A stretch of DNA of 64,000 nt from DATKJS01 sp964551995 (GTDB lineage: Bacteria; Acidobacteriota; Aminicenantia; Aminicenantales; Saccharicenantaceae): assembly GCA_964551995.1 (NCBI GenBank), contig CAZKFD010000010.1:1-64000 (forward strand). Reading direction: 5' to 3'. The stretch's first letter is position 1; each line of letters starts with the position of its first letter. The notes beneath the pieces are model-generated. The model worked only from the letters and a program-made list of their open reading frames with translations, searched no databases and was not told where the DNA came from. Shown piece by piece: positions 1 to 10,500 of this stretch. The translations under genes were made by a program, and so were the position numbers.

Positions 1-1
1 A

Positions 2-94
2 GACTGGACGAGTGAACGCAGTTACATCCGGGAGGACAAGGCCCTCTGGTCGTTGGACAGGCTCCATGAGCTGACGGCTCAAGCGGCTAACTGA
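2..94 (+). CDS. C-terminal end of a truncated unknown protein
   Basis: An open frame runs in from the left edge and stops with TGA, giving 30 codons ending in HELTAQAAN. The composition is protein-like (charged, with a Trp and Tyr), but the piece is too short to assign. It lies directly before an IS-end-like sequence, so the tail of a transposase is one possibility; this is inference from position only. Confidence 0.4.
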   Translation, partial: DWTSERSYIREDKALWSLDRLHELTAQAAN

Positions 95-140
95 GGAGAG
101 TTACGATGGCCCCGAAGTTGCGAATGTCAGTTGACACGGC
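93..140 (+). repeat. IS-end-like repeat, copy A
   Basis: GAGGAGAGTT-ACGATGGCC, then AAGTTGCGAATGTCAGTTGACAC. A diverged copy with the same blocks in the same order is at 11866-11923, where a short insertion separates the two blocks. The last block resembles a transposon terminal repeat and follows a truncated reading frame. The two copies bracket the caspase/TPR cluster in the same orientation. Confidence 0.45.
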
Positions 141-245
141 CCCAGTTTGTTCTACTAACTGCCGATCACACAGGTATCCGCATCGGACGGCCAAATACAC
201 CACATATAATACGCAGCCTAGGTCCGTCGCGATTCTCGGCCGGAG

Positions 246-743
246 TTATTGGGTTAGGCTCCAGGTATAATCCGCGGCCAGGGAAATTACCCTCGGCCCC
301 CACGATAATGCGGAGCCGTCGCTAAAGAAGGCCTTTCCATAAACCGTATAGGTGTCGGGCAGATAATAGCCGCTTGCTGATCCCCAGGGGCCTACAGTGC
401 CGACGAGATTGCCGTTGATATATATATTGATCAGATAGGGAGTGTAATTGTCAGCTGTGAATGTAGAATAATATACCCCCCCAACAATTGCCCCTCGGGC
501 CTTTTCCTTGCTCTTAGCCGGGGGAGCTGGTCGTGCGGGGGCATTAACGTCGTTAACATATGTATTAACTTTGATGTTCTCGTCCTTTTCACCCTGGCCG
601 CCCCTCGCTTTTACGCACTTCTCCTCAACTTTCTGGGGTTTGGCTTGCACGCCAGCTGAGGACCCCTTCAGGGCTTGAAATGTGCCCACAAGTGCCAATA
701 AAAAAAAGACCCCGATACATACAGCCACTGCTCTTGATTTCAT
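246..743 (-). CDS. Small secreted protein of unknown function
   Basis: The protein has 165 residues. The ATG at 743 is chosen over upstream in-frame codons because a GAGGAGGGG ribosome site sits just before it. Residues 1-30 form a signal peptide (basic start, long hydrophobic core). A Lys/Pro/Ala-rich linker follows to about residue 85. The C-terminal 75 residues form a Tyr/Gly/Ser-rich beta-type domain (YINGNLVGTVGP and a DGSALSWGP motif), as in small secreted surface or spore-coat-like proteins. No enzymatic motif is visible. It is transcribed away from the caspase cluster. Confidence 0.7.
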   Translation of the reverse strand: MKSRAVAVCIGVFFLLALVGTFQALKGSSAGVQAKPQKVEEKCVKARGGQGEKDENIKVNTYVNDVNAPARPAPPAKSKEKARGAIVGGVYYSTFTADNYTPYLINIYINGNLVGTVGPWGSASGYYLPDTYTVYGKAFFSDGSALSWGPRVISLAADYTWSLTQ

Positions 744-818
744 AATTCCCCTCCTCAAAAAATATGGATTTATAATACGAGTGAATATATGACTTGTCAA
801 GTGGGGCATGCATAAACG

Positions 819-1151
819 CTATATAAAGAAAAGGGCTCTGGACCCATAATATCGGATGATGATGCGTCCATGCCCGCTGATCAGTTCCCTATGACCGACT
901 TCGGCTGAAGATACGACCTCAGAGATATGATTTTCAGCCCTGGGGCATAAAAATTGAAGCCGGATCTGCGAGATTTCAGCCAGAGCTGATTTGATTTCGC
1001 GAAAAGAGCCGGCGACCCAATTATCGTCCACTAGCAGGGAGCACGTGAGATCAGTTAGACACGTGCATTCCCGGGTAATAATGAGGCTCTGTTGGCCGCT
1101 GGCATCCTTGCACCTCCGGACCGGCTCATGAGCGCTGACAATGATCTTCAA
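819..1151 (-). CDS. Hypothetical 110-residue protein (uncertain)
   Basis: The frame is open on the minus strand with a TTG start and a GGGAGG site 5 bases upstream. The product has five cysteines, including CTCLTDLTC, and no recognised domain or signal peptide. It lies upstream of and in line with the secreted protein gene at 246-743. The unusual start and lack of recognisable family leave real doubt that it is translated. Confidence 0.35.
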   Translation of the reverse strand: MKIIVSAHEPVRRCKDASGQQSLIITRECTCLTDLTCSLLVDDNWVAGSFREIKSALAEISQIRLQFLCPRAENHISEVVSSAEVGHRELISGHGRIIIRYYGSRALFFI

Positions 1152-1346
1152 ATGCCCTCCCGACTTTCACCAATATCGGCTTCTCCATCTTCTTGAAAAT
1201 ATGTTATTATTTATTGCCATAAAGGGGTTAATCTCCGTGGGCATTTACCCCCCATCAACTCACTCAGCGGCGATGCCCCGCAGTTTAATCCACGTCAGAC
1301 TCGGCCTCGGCCCGGGGTCGGAAATTTCCAAATCTGGAGAGAAGGT

Positions 1347-1922
1347 ATGAGTCGAACATCAAAGAGGAAAATATTGGTGTTTGCGACTGTCTTTATGCCC
1401 TTCGCCATCTTTCTCTTCGGAGCTCAATCAGAAAAGAAGCCCGCTTCGGCTCAGGAATCGAAGTTTAGCAGCTATACTGGCGGCGCCACAGTGCCGGTCG
1501 GGGGGCAGACTGGCAATTATGAACGGGTTTTGCTTTCCCCTCCGGAAGAGGGGATGTTGGCTGGCGATACTTGGGAAATGAATTTTGATGTTTTTATCAA
1601 ACTTAGCGAACTCCCTCTCGACGAACGCTGGAAGATAATAAAGCGCAATCTCGGGGTGTCGCCAGACGAAAGCAAAGATTGGTTTGTTTGGTCAGACGTC
1701 ATGGATGCTATCCTGGAGCAGATCAGCATGCTAAATAAACTTCCCCCTGAGAAAGATCCGAAGATCCCCGCGTTCAGGCTTCGGGTCGGCTTCCCAGGGA
1801 AAGACGCTTCTGCCAATGCCAAGCCTGACGTGGCTCTGACCTTTAACTCCGCTGAAACTGACGAGCTGTTCGACAAAGCAGCAAAGACCAATTTCGAAAT
1901 GGAGTTGCAAAAAAAATTTTAG
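1347..1922 (+). CDS. Secreted protein, N-terminal part (zero frame)
   Basis: The 191-residue product starts at an ATG with GAGAAGGT upstream. Residues 1-36 are a signal peptide (KRK start, hydrophobic stretch, ASAQ end), so it is exported. The mature part is acidic and soluble and I do not recognise it. The frame ends immediately after a run of eight A (1909-1916). Re-reading one base at that run continues without a break into the next frame (1925-2959), giving one protein of about 537 residues. I infer that the two frames are one gene, either through -1 slippage or broken by an indel. It is the first gene of the co-directional caspase cluster. Confidence 0.7.
   Translation: MSRTSKRKILVFATVFMPFAIFLFGAQSEKKPASAQESKFSSYTGGATVPVGGQTGNYERVLLSPPEEGMLAGDTWEMNFDVFIKLSELPLDERWKIIKRNLGVSPDESKDWFVWSDVMDAILEQISMLNKLPPEKDPKIPAFRLRVGFPGKDASANAKPDVALTFNSAETDELFDKAAKTNFEMELQKKF
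1910..1916 (+). promoter_or_regulatory. Candidate -1 slippery heptamer A AAA AAA
   Basis: In the zero frame the codons read CAA AAA AAA TTT TAG, so the heptamer matches the X XXY YYZ rule. A -1 slip gives AAA ATT TTA GAC ATG and enters the downstream frame. GGAG at 1901-1904 lies 5 bases upstream, a spacing like that of the stimulatory Shine-Dalgarno of E. coli dnaX. Polymerase slippage on A8 or a sequencing indel would have the same effect. Confidence 0.45.
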
Positions 1923-1924
1923 AC

Positions 1925-2959
1925 ATGCTTACTGGTGTCGAAGGCTTTGTGACTGTTGAATCCAATCAGGAAGGGCACCCCCTAGCGCCGATAGATGTTC
2001 AAGGGTACTTGCATAGCATTAGGCTCGAATTGTTTGAAAAGGATAAGAACGGCCAAGAGATTAACGAGACAGGTGAGTTTGCGTTAGATGACCGTGGCTA
2101 TTTTCGAATTCCGCAAAAAAACGTACACGACATAGATCCCGATTTTGGCAGCGATTATTGGCTCCGGGCGATATGCGGCAATAACGAATTCGAGACGTGC
2201 TACGTGCCTACGAGACGGGATATGCTGACTCGTGTGGATGTGACGTTTAAAGCTCCTCCTCGGCCTGCTCCCGGAAGCCCTGATGAAGCGAAAAAAAGAG
2301 CGGCAGGGGGGCTTTCCGCGGGAAATTTGCTTGAAGCACCTTCTGCCATATCAACTTTGTTTCAACAGTTTGCGGCTGGACATTTTTTGCTGGCGGGATT
2401 GATGCAGCGACTGCCGCAGAACCCGGGCCTTCATATAGGAGTTGTGCATGTCAAGGACTCCGGTCTGCAGGTCCTCTGGTCAGTGCGGTTTTATCTGAAA
2501 GCTCCGGTGCAGGACCGATCTCCTCGTTTTGTTTCAAAGGGGATGATACGACTGCAACGCTTGACGCCCAAGAGTTTCAAAGGTGCGGCGCGTCCCCATT
2601 ACATAAAGATTGTATGGTCCGGACACGCAGATGCGACTCAACTCGACCTCGCCTCACGACGCATTATAAAATTCCCTCTGGGATTTGACGCAGGAATCGT
2701 ACCCTCTGTTAAAACGTACGTCTATACTGCGGGCCTAAGCCTTAAGCCGATTTCCCTTATCGAGTTGTATGCCGGTGTCGGGTTCCGCAAAGGATATCCG
2801 ACGTCGTTCGTCTATGGGATTACCCTTGATGTTGAAGATATCCTGGGGTTTCTGTTCGGAAAGATCACAAAGACGGAACCGATCAAGGAACCGACAAAGT
2901 CCGCAACGAGCGCTCCCTCGGCAAGCGAGAGTGGTCAACAACCCAAACACGCTCCCTAA
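1925..2959 (+). CDS. Secreted protein, C-terminal part (-1 frame)
   Basis: The frame is 344 codons from an ATG lying 2 bases after the stop of the previous frame, with no ribosome site at a normal distance. This favours expression as the continuation of 1347-1922. Residues 1-110 look like a beta-rich carbohydrate-binding or Ig-like region (GYFRIP, YWLRAICGN). A Pro/Ala linker follows, and the last 170 residues have repeated aromatic-alternating strands (HIGVVHVKD, YVYTAGLSLKPISLIELYAGVGF), which could be membrane beta-strands. After the stop, the +1 frame stays open to 3041 with lysine/glutamate-rich coding-like sequence, so the C-terminus may also be shifted. Function unknown. Confidence 0.6.
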   Translation: MLTGVEGFVTVESNQEGHPLAPIDVQGYLHSIRLELFEKDKNGQEINETGEFALDDRGYFRIPQKNVHDIDPDFGSDYWLRAICGNNEFETCYVPTRRDMLTRVDVTFKAPPRPAPGSPDEAKKRAAGGLSAGNLLEAPSAISTLFQQFAAGHFLLAGLMQRLPQNPGLHIGVVHVKDSGLQVLWSVRFYLKAPVQDRSPRFVSKGMIRLQRLTPKSFKGAARPHYIKIVWSGHADATQLDLASRRIIKFPLGFDAGIVPSVKTYVYTAGLSLKPISLIELYAGVGFRKGYPTSFVYGITLDVEDILGFLFGKITKTEPIKEPTKSATSAPSASESGQQPKHAP

Positions 2960-3043
2960 GAAGAAAAATGAACCTGCCAAGACTGAAGAATTTAAGGATC
3001 GGGAAGACGCCGATCTATTGAATCCAGGGTCAGGAGGTTAACG

Positions 3044-5434
3044 ATGCGTAAAGGAACCATGGTGGAACGTTTGGCGTTTACGTGCTTTTTGGCCATAACG
3101 TTCCTGTTGGCGACCGCGCCGACAATCGCCAGGGCGCAAACACGGCGCGCCGTTCTGGTGGGTATCGATCATTATGTCGTCACGTACAAAGAGGTTAATA
3201 AGCCAAATCCTAAATCGTATTGTGCGCTGGAGCGATTGCCATTGAAAGGCCAAGGACAGCGGGAGACTTTTGGCGACCTGGATGGAGCCACGAACGACGT
3301 CAAATCCATCAGAACGATTCTCGTCGACAGATTAGGATTCGACCCGAAGAACATCGTCGTGCTGCTCGATCAGGAGGCTACCGCGGATGCCATACTCTGC
3401 AGCATTCGGCGTCAGCTCATCGAAGCTGCCCAACCTGGCGACATGAGCGTGTTCTATTATGCAGGTCACGGTTCGCGCATTCGAAACACAAGAACGGACC
3501 AGCCTGACGGTTATGATCAGACCATCGTGCCGGCAGATTCCTGGCGTGGCACCCCAGACATCCGGAATAAGGAATTGGTCCGCCTTTTTCGCGAAGCGGC
3601 GGCCAAGGGGGTAATTCTGACGGTCATTGCCGACAGCTGTCATAGCGGAGCTATTGGCCGCGGCCCGTTGACGAGCGCCGGGAAGGCGCGCATGCTCGAT
3701 CCCGATTCTCGTTATGTTGAGGATCCTCCTGACTGCGGCCCCGACGGCAAGCCGCTGCCGAAACCTGAAGACATCTATGACAACATCCTTGTTTTTTCTG
3801 CAGCCGCGCGCGATGAATGTGCGTGGGAGCACCCTGGCGACGTCAGCCACGGGCTTTTCACCTGGGCCCTGACCAAGGTGTTGAACGAATACCCTGATGA
3901 ACGGGCAGACATTGTTTTGCAACGGGTGATCTCGCTCATGCGGCAGGAAAGGCCCGATCAAGAGCCGTGGCTGGACGGCAAAGGGCAGAAGAGCATGACG
4001 CTATTCGGCCAGCGGACGACGGCGGGGGGCGGCGTTGCGGTTGCGGTGGCGGGGGTCTCGGAAAAAGACATCACGCTCAACGGCGGGACGGCCGTCGGTT
4101 TATATAAAGACTGCGAGCTAAAAAAATTCACTCACAACCAGACGGAGGCACCCGTACGGCTTCGAGTCACGGACTCCTCATTAGCCGTGGCTACGGCTGA
4201 GGTCATCGACGGCAGAATCGAGACAGTCCATACAGGTGATCTCTTTGCCATCGATAAATGGGTGGTTCCTGAGAGAAACACATTGCGTGTCTGCATCGCT
4301 CAGGCACATCTGCCGTTTGCCACCATTCAAACTTTTGCCGGCAAGATGGAGCCCGTGCGTGCGTCGAGTGCGCTGGTTTGGGTCGACGACCCGAGTGTGA
4401 TTCCACCCACCCATATCATGAGCTGGGATGGGAGCCAGTGGAAACTCGATGCCACGGACCCGAAAGGCTCGACGATCATGCTGGGGAAGGATCCTTCGCC
4501 GGCCGAGGTGTTAAAAGCACTTCCTGCCAAACCGATGCCGAGACTCTTTCTGTTGATGCCCCCGGCCACGGAGGTCGTCGATAATATCCAACTTGGGGAA
4601 GGCACTCCGAACAACGCCGTATGGGTGCAGAAAGGGCCATCCGGAGCTCATTACCTGCTTGTAGGGCGAGCCGGAGCGAGAGCTGTGGAATATGCCTGGA
4701 TCCGCCCTAATATGACTGAAGAGCAAGCACGCCGCAAAGAAGATGCGATGCCATTGAAAAGCGATTGGATCTCTGTGTCCAAAAGGGAAGACGCGGGGGA
4801 AAGCGCGAAGAACCTGCGAGAACTGGCGTTGCGGGTGGCTAGGCTTCATGCTTGGCTCAGTCTTGAGAGCCCGCCTCCTCCGCCTGATAAGCCGATTTTC
4901 CCTTACTATTTGGCTTTCCAGGACAAAGCTACAGGCGAGCTGTTTCGTGTGGGCAAAATGCTCGTTGGCAAGAAATATGAAGCGGTTCTGGAAGCCGATC
5001 CACGATTGATCAGGCAGTATTCCGATGCGGCGGATGTGCCTAGGCGCTACATCTATTTAGTACATATTGACGAGTGGGGCAAATCCGTCGTCCTCTTCCC
5101 CAGTCTGGAGGCAGGTGCTGAAGGCAACCACTTGCCTTACTACGCTGAAGCTGGGCAAGAAAAGCTGAAGGAAACCATCTCGCTCTACGAGTGTGACGTG
5201 GACACAGCGACCCCCGATACCTATTATCTCTTGGTTGCTGATAAGCGCCTGCCTGACCCGAGTGTGCTAGAGGTCGAAGCCTTTAGAAGTGAACAGGCGG
5301 GGGCGCGGGGCGGTTCGGATCCGCTTAGCCAGTTACTCGTGAACACGGGATCGGCCACGCGTGGAATTAAGAGCCCGCCGGTTTCGCCGAACTGGTCGAT
5401 CGAAAAAGTAACCATTCAGTGCGTGGAAAAATGA
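3044..5434 (+). CDS. Secreted caspase-fold (C14) peptidase with DUF4384-like C-terminus
   Basis: The protein has 796 residues, with AGGAGG 6 bases before the ATG. Residues 1-32 are a signal peptide ending in ARAQ, so it acts outside the cytoplasm. The caspase/metacaspase domain spans about residues 33-325: strand RRAVLVGIDHY, catalytic His142 in FYYAGHGS, catalytic Cys199 in ADSCHSG. A glycine-rich linker (TTAGGGVAVAVAG) leads to a long beta-rich region. Residues about 655-760 resemble DUF4384 (YLVHIDEWGKSVVLFPS), a domain often attached to bacterial caspases. Members cleave after Arg/Lys or Asp; which applies here cannot be read. It precedes a second caspase and a TPR protein on the same strand. 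Confidence 0.88.
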   Translation: MRKGTMVERLAFTCFLAITFLLATAPTIARAQTRRAVLVGIDHYVVTYKEVNKPNPKSYCALERLPLKGQGQRETFGDLDGATNDVKSIRTILVDRLGFDPKNIVVLLDQEATADAILCSIRRQLIEAAQPGDMSVFYYAGHGSRIRNTRTDQPDGYDQTIVPADSWRGTPDIRNKELVRLFREAAAKGVILTVIADSCHSGAIGRGPLTSAGKARMLDPDSRYVEDPPDCGPDGKPLPKPEDIYDNILVFSAAARDECAWEHPGDVSHGLFTWALTKVLNEYPDERADIVLQRVISLMRQERPDQEPWLDGKGQKSMTLFGQRTTAGGGVAVAVAGVSEKDITLNGGTAVGLYKDCELKKFTHNQTEAPVRLRVTDSSLAVATAEVIDGRIETVHTGDLFAIDKWVVPERNTLRVCIAQAHLPFATIQTFAGKMEPVRASSALVWVDDPSVIPPTHIMSWDGSQWKLDATDPKGSTIMLGKDPSPAEVLKALPAKPMPRLFLLMPPATEVVDNIQLGEGTPNNAVWVQKGPSGAHYLLVGRAGARAVEYAWIRPNMTEEQARRKEDAMPLKSDWISVSKREDAGESAKNLRELALRVARLHAWLSLESPPPPPDKPIFPYYLAFQDKATGELFRVGKMLVGKKYEAVLEADPRLIRQYSDAADVPRRYIYLVHIDEWGKSVVLFPSLEAGAEGNHLPYYAEAGQEKLKETISLYECDVDTATPDTYYLLVADKRLPDPSVLEVEAFRSEQAGARGGSDPLSQLLVNTGSATRGIKSPPVSPNWSIEKVTIQCVEK

Positions 5435-5765
5435 TCGCGGCGAGCGTTCTTCTGTAAGCGAGGAAGATGAAAGGGGCTACTTTCAAGTTTACCGGCGTTC
5501 GAGGCGCGGCGGATCATATCTTCGAATGGAGAGGATGAGGTGTATCTTCTCTGTAACGATCAAACCGACCTGTTATCCTCGGCGATCCAAGCGCAGCAAC
5601 GTCCGGCCCGCTTGGAATATATTATTGTCAGTGCTCAGTTTTGTTCATCTCCCCTAAGCTCAATATGAGGAGCATAAGAGGAAAGAAACCGCTCGTTTGA
5701 GCCCGGACGATACACCGCACGGTAAGAGTAGAGTCCACTAATGAATATCTGACCGTCGCTATCCG
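5435..5765 (+). other. Intergenic region between the two caspase genes
   Basis: About 330 bases with no credible gene. No clear terminator hairpin is seen. It leads into the promoter at 5766-5795, so the second caspase gene can be transcribed separately from the first. Confidence 0.5.
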
Positions 5766-5795
5766 TTGACACGGTTGAGCATCCGGGAATATAAT
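5766..5795 (+). promoter_or_regulatory. Sigma-70-type promoter before the second caspase gene
   Basis: Perfect TTGACA (5766-5771) and perfect TATAAT (5790-5795) with an 18-base spacer. Transcription would begin near 5802, about 105 bases ahead of the chosen start at 5908. Confidence 0.75.
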
Positions 5796-5907
5796 TGTTT
5801 TATATTAGGTGAAGAAGGGTGAACCCGAAGGGGTACATCCCCACGGCACGGAAATTAGGGACTCTCCCGTGAATTCGTTCGCACACCAAGGGCGTACGAA
5901 TCAGAGC

Positions 5908-7539
5908 ATGAAATTCAAAAAGTCAATCCCAGTTTTGTTTCTTGCGACAGCGGTGTGCGCAGGAATCCCGCCTTGCAGGGCCCAATCAGATAAAGCAAAA
6001 CTTTATGATAAAAGCTATGCGCTGGTGATCGGCATCACCAAATACCAACATCAAGACATATGGAGACTTATCACAAACGCTGAGAATGACGCAAAATCGG
6101 TGGCACAATTCTTGGAAAGTACGGGCTTTGAAGTTACCCCACTTTTAAACGATAACGCCACTAAAGATGCGATCGACAATGCCTTCGTGGCGCTTTCGAC
6201 CAAGGTGGGACCAAACGACCGCGTGGTTATTTTCTTTGCAGGACACGGACAAACGCAATCAATTGGCGGCAAAGACCGCGGATTCATCGTTCCATACGAA
6301 GCGACAGGCAGCGTCTCTTCATGGATAGATATGGCTGACCTGAAGAAGTATTCCGGATACCTGGGAACGGCCAAGCATCAGCTGTTCCTTATGGATTCGT
6401 GCTATGGAGGAACTCTGGGTCGGGACGAAAATAATACTGCGTCGCGCGGGATCCTATTGCCGACAGACAATGGACCTCGAGCTCAAAGCTATATCAACGA
6501 TATTACTAAGCCGTTTGCCAGGGATGTGCTTACTGCTGGGGGGGCATATCAGCAGGTGCTGGATGGCGGCGCAAAATATGAAGGGCACAGCCTTTTCACG
6601 GGCTGTTTACTCGAGGCCTTGAAGGACGAGCGGGCGGATACTGACCATGACGGCTATATCACTTTTTCTGAACTGGTCGCGTACATGGAAAAGAACGCGC
6701 GTAACGACAAGCAGACGCCGCATTCAGACGTCTTCGAGGATCATGTCGGCGGCCGGGAATTCGTTTTCGTGTGCAATCATATCAGGCGGGAGATCTTCGT
6801 TGCTCCAGAATTCGCGCAGGAAGATCCGTCGAAGGGGAAGAACACACCACTTGAGGCCCTAGGTCTCAGATTCCTTATGAAAGAGCTTGAACGCTTGCAG
6901 GAGTCAGAGCATGTCTGGAACGTGGAATTCAAGCAATCGGTCGGCCGCGAATTAATGACTCGGGGAGAAAAGACCCCGACGTGGGCTGTTGATAACAGCG
7001 CCCAAGGCGACTACCGGATTGAGCTCTCGTACTTGCCGTTGGAAGGGAACCGGGTGCGGGTGGAGGCGCAATTCAAGAAGAACAAGGAGAATTTGCCGGA
7101 GATTCCGACGCAGATGGTGGAGATTTCCACCGGGTCGCTTGATCTCAAGCACCTGGCGGAAAAGCTCCTCCGGCAATTCGCACCTGATCCTGACCTCCAC
7201 TTGCATGTGGAATATACGCCGACAAATAATTGCCCGGAGCCGCTCAAGAGCCAGACCCAGGCGGCAATTGAAGGCTGGTTGAGTCAGCTGAGTCTGCCGC
7301 GAGTCAAGTACACGAAGGAAAGCGGTGAAAATTCGATTGGAGATATCCACCTCTACATTATACAAAATGTCTGTCCGGAGGATAGCCGCCAGGTATTCAC
7401 AGTGAGCATGGTCGTGCAAGTCGGCGAAGAGACGCAGACCTTTGATGGCAAGAGTGACATAGGTTCTTGGCAGAGCGCGCTCAGAGGAGTGCAGGAAAAG
7501 GCGGAAGCTTGCCTAAGAGACGTGGCAAAAAGATTTTGA
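5908..7539 (+). CDS. Secreted caspase-fold (C14) peptidase, second paralogue
   Basis: The protein has 543 residues. The frame is open from 5809, but the ATG at 5908 is chosen because a classical signal peptide begins there (KFKK, hydrophobic core, ending CRAQ). The caspase domain spans about residues 30-285: strand SYALVIGITKY, catalytic His113 in FFAGHGQ, catalytic Cys165 in MDSCYGG. Residues 285-330 contain an acidic DTDHDGYITF segment that resembles an EF-hand calcium loop; calcium activation is known for metacaspases, so this may be relevant (inference). The C-terminal half is an unrecognised beta-rich region. Overall similarity to the first caspase is limited to the domain. The TPR gene follows 40 bases later. 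Confidence 0.87.
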   Translation: MKFKKSIPVLFLATAVCAGIPPCRAQSDKAKLYDKSYALVIGITKYQHQDIWRLITNAENDAKSVAQFLESTGFEVTPLLNDNATKDAIDNAFVALSTKVGPNDRVVIFFAGHGQTQSIGGKDRGFIVPYEATGSVSSWIDMADLKKYSGYLGTAKHQLFLMDSCYGGTLGRDENNTASRGILLPTDNGPRAQSYINDITKPFARDVLTAGGAYQQVLDGGAKYEGHSLFTGCLLEALKDERADTDHDGYITFSELVAYMEKNARNDKQTPHSDVFEDHVGGREFVFVCNHIRREIFVAPEFAQEDPSKGKNTPLEALGLRFLMKELERLQESEHVWNVEFKQSVGRELMTRGEKTPTWAVDNSAQGDYRIELSYLPLEGNRVRVEAQFKKNKENLPEIPTQMVEISTGSLDLKHLAEKLLRQFAPDPDLHLHVEYTPTNNCPEPLKSQTQAAIEGWLSQLSLPRVKYTKESGENSIGDIHLYIIQNVCPEDSRQVFTVSMVVQVGEETQTFDGKSDIGSWQSALRGVQEKAEACLRDVAKRF

Positions 7540-7579
7540 AGCACTGGCAAGAGATGGGTTAAGGGAAAGGCGCGGCTTT

Positions 7580-10500
7580 ATGATTCGCAAGACGCTGATT
7601 TTGAGGGTGATGGTTTCGGCATGGCTGTTGTTGTCTGTTACTGAAGGTCGCGTCATTGGCCAGGTAGCGAAGTTAGATGACCCCCAGGCAAGGAAATCAA
7701 TGGTGGTCCGTATCGGGATCCGGGATTTTCGCAAGGTTTATGGCATCTCACGGCTTGATATATTGGAGCAAACACTGCCGCAGGTATTGCGGGCTGGACT
7801 CTATTTTCAAGAGTGGCTCGATGTGAGCCTCCTGGGCAAGACAGCATTGGCAAGCGAGAATGCGGCTACGACCAAGGCAGGTGGGCTGGAGGGAGGTTCG
7901 ACTTCGAAGGAGAACGTTGATCTTGTTGTCGATGGAGAGATTGTAGAGGTCAGCCAGGAGCACATTCGCGTAGATATCATGGTGACGGACGTGCTCCGAC
8001 GAACGGTTATCTATCGTGATTCGGTGGAACTGGACAGCCAGCAGATGGGATCTGTCATGGGGCAGGCGGCGGACCGTTTGGCCAGCTTTCTTCAGGCTAA
8101 AGTGTTGAATGCGAATTTAAGTGGAAGGATGGTTGCCGTTATAGGGCCTTTTGACAACAAGGCAGCGGATCAAAAATTGAGCTTTTTGAATTCTTCGCTG
8201 CCGCTGACAGTTTCGGGAACCGCCAGGAGACCGGCGGAGCTGAAAAATCTGGTTGTTCGGCCGATTGTGCCCGGTGTGGGCGACCAAACCTCCTCGGATT
8301 GGGACATATGCGTAACCGGAAGCATTGCCGCAGAGGACGGGTCAATCGTGATCTCCGCGATCTACACCGAGCGATCGGGGTTAAAGATTCCTATCGAGCA
8401 TACAGGGACGGCGAGCGAGCCTTTAAAGACAATAGACGGTTTCTCAAGAAAGGTCTGGGAAGTTATTGCCGGACGCATCGCTCCGCAGGGGGGATTCCGG
8501 AACGAGCCTGTGCTCGCCGGCAATCCCTCTGCGGACAAATTGTTTGCCCGGGGGCAGGAGTACGAGAAATCTGGAGATATTGACGGCGCATTGTTCATGT
8601 ACGGAATGGCGCTCCGAAAGAAAAGCGATCACTTAGCGGCGCGCCTGGGCATGGCTGCTGTATATCGGAAGAAAGAGGAGTATGAGCTTGCGGAAGCGCA
8701 ATACGAGAAGGTCCTTGAACAAAGCAATCTCAATGCCGTCGCACATTTTGGATTGGGAATGGTTTACTCAAAACTGGAGAATTACGGCCAAGCCGCGAAG
8801 GAGTTAGAACAGGCGGCAACGCTGGCGCCTCATGATCGCCAATTGCAATTCGATGCTTATATGCAGTTGGGGGACGTTTATTTGCTGATGAAACAGCCAG
8901 ACGCCGACAAGAGCATTCAATGTTATCTCCGCGCACGTGAGATCAATAATTCCAGCCCCGCTCCGTATCTAGCGCTGGGAAGGGCAAGCCATGCGAAGAA
9001 TGACTTTGAGGGAGCGGTCGCTCATCTAAAAAAAGGTTTGGCGCTGTGGCCGACAGATGAATCGCTCAAGAACGGCCTCGCCTCGGCACTTATTGACTTC
9101 GGGAAGCAGAAACTCGATGACAAAGCGCCTGCGGCGGCACTGGACGCCTTCCAGGAGGTTATCGAGCTCGATCCGCCGGACGCAAGTCTAAAAGCACTGG
9201 CCTATTGCGATGCAGGCATCGTTCAGGTATGGAATTTCGGACAAGCCCAGAAGGGGATTCCTTTGCTGGAAACGGCGACGGAGTTGGACCCACGGGCCGA
9301 ACTTGGTTTCCGCGCCCTTGGTGTTGCATACCGTAAATTTGGAAAATACAAAGAGGCCATCCAGGCACTGAAGAAGGCCATTGCGCTCTCGCCGCAATTC
9401 GATTCCTACTGGGAATTGGCCTACACGTACTATTCGTGCCAGGATTACGATTTTGGGATTGAAATGGCGCAGAAGATGGTGCAGACAGATCCCCAGAATG
9501 CGAATGGCTATCTGATGTTGGGCGCCCTGTACAAGTCCAAGTACGATAAATCTCATAACGATAAGGAGAGTCAGGACCTGGCGACGGCCAATTTGAAGCA
9601 GGCTATCAAGCTTGACGCGAAGAACGGTGAGCCGCACCGGTTACTAGGGTTACTCTTCCACGAAGAGGAAATGAACGAGGAGGCAGTTGCCGAACTCAAA
9701 CAAGCTATTAATATCCAGCCGACAGCCTTGTGTTATGCGTCGCTTGGAGAGATCTATGAAGGTCTCCACAAGACAGACGAAGCCGTAGCCGCGTTCTTGG
9801 AAGGGTTAAAACTGGACAGGCGTTATGAATGGATTTATGACGAGCTGGATAATAATAACATATGTTCAGCGGAAAAGTCGATCGAGATTCTGAAGGACAC
9901 CATCAAGGCGGACCCGACGTATGTGGATGCATATATCCGTCTCGCGCGCAAGGTTCAACAGCAAGGCAGGCTAGAGGAGGCCCTGGAATGGTTGGATAAA
10001 GCCATTGCGATCGACAACAACAATGAGTGGGCTTACCGCGTGATGGGGTTCACATATAGCAGCATGGGCGAACTGGACCGCTCGAATCAGGAGCAAAGCA
10101 AAAGGGAATACGAGACGGCTATAAGCTATCTCAATAAAGCGAATCAGGTGGAGGAAACCGAGTGGTCCTACGAGAAGCTTGGGGAGGTCTATGCGGCCTT
10201 AGGAGAAGGAGAAAAGGCAATCAACAATCTTCAGAAGGCGATTGAGATCAATCCTAAAAGCGAGTATGCATACGGGGCTGCAGAAAAGGTGTACGACCAA
10301 CTGGGAAAGGGAGAAGAATTCAACCGCCTCCTGAGCGGAGCCCTTGCGAAAGACCCGGCATTCTATTGGGGACGTACAGAACTGGCGAAGAGATATGTTG
10401 CAGGTGGGAAGTATGACGAAGCTGTCGAACAAGCCGCAAAGGCCGTAGAGATCGATCCGCAACGAGCAGAAAGTTATGAATTTGCCGAAGAAATCTATGA

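Noticed and set aside
2735..2980. 81-codon minus-strand frame at the end of the split secreted protein
   Set aside because: It is an antisense shadow; the plus-strand continuation after 2959 is more protein-like, but is noted only as a possible shift.
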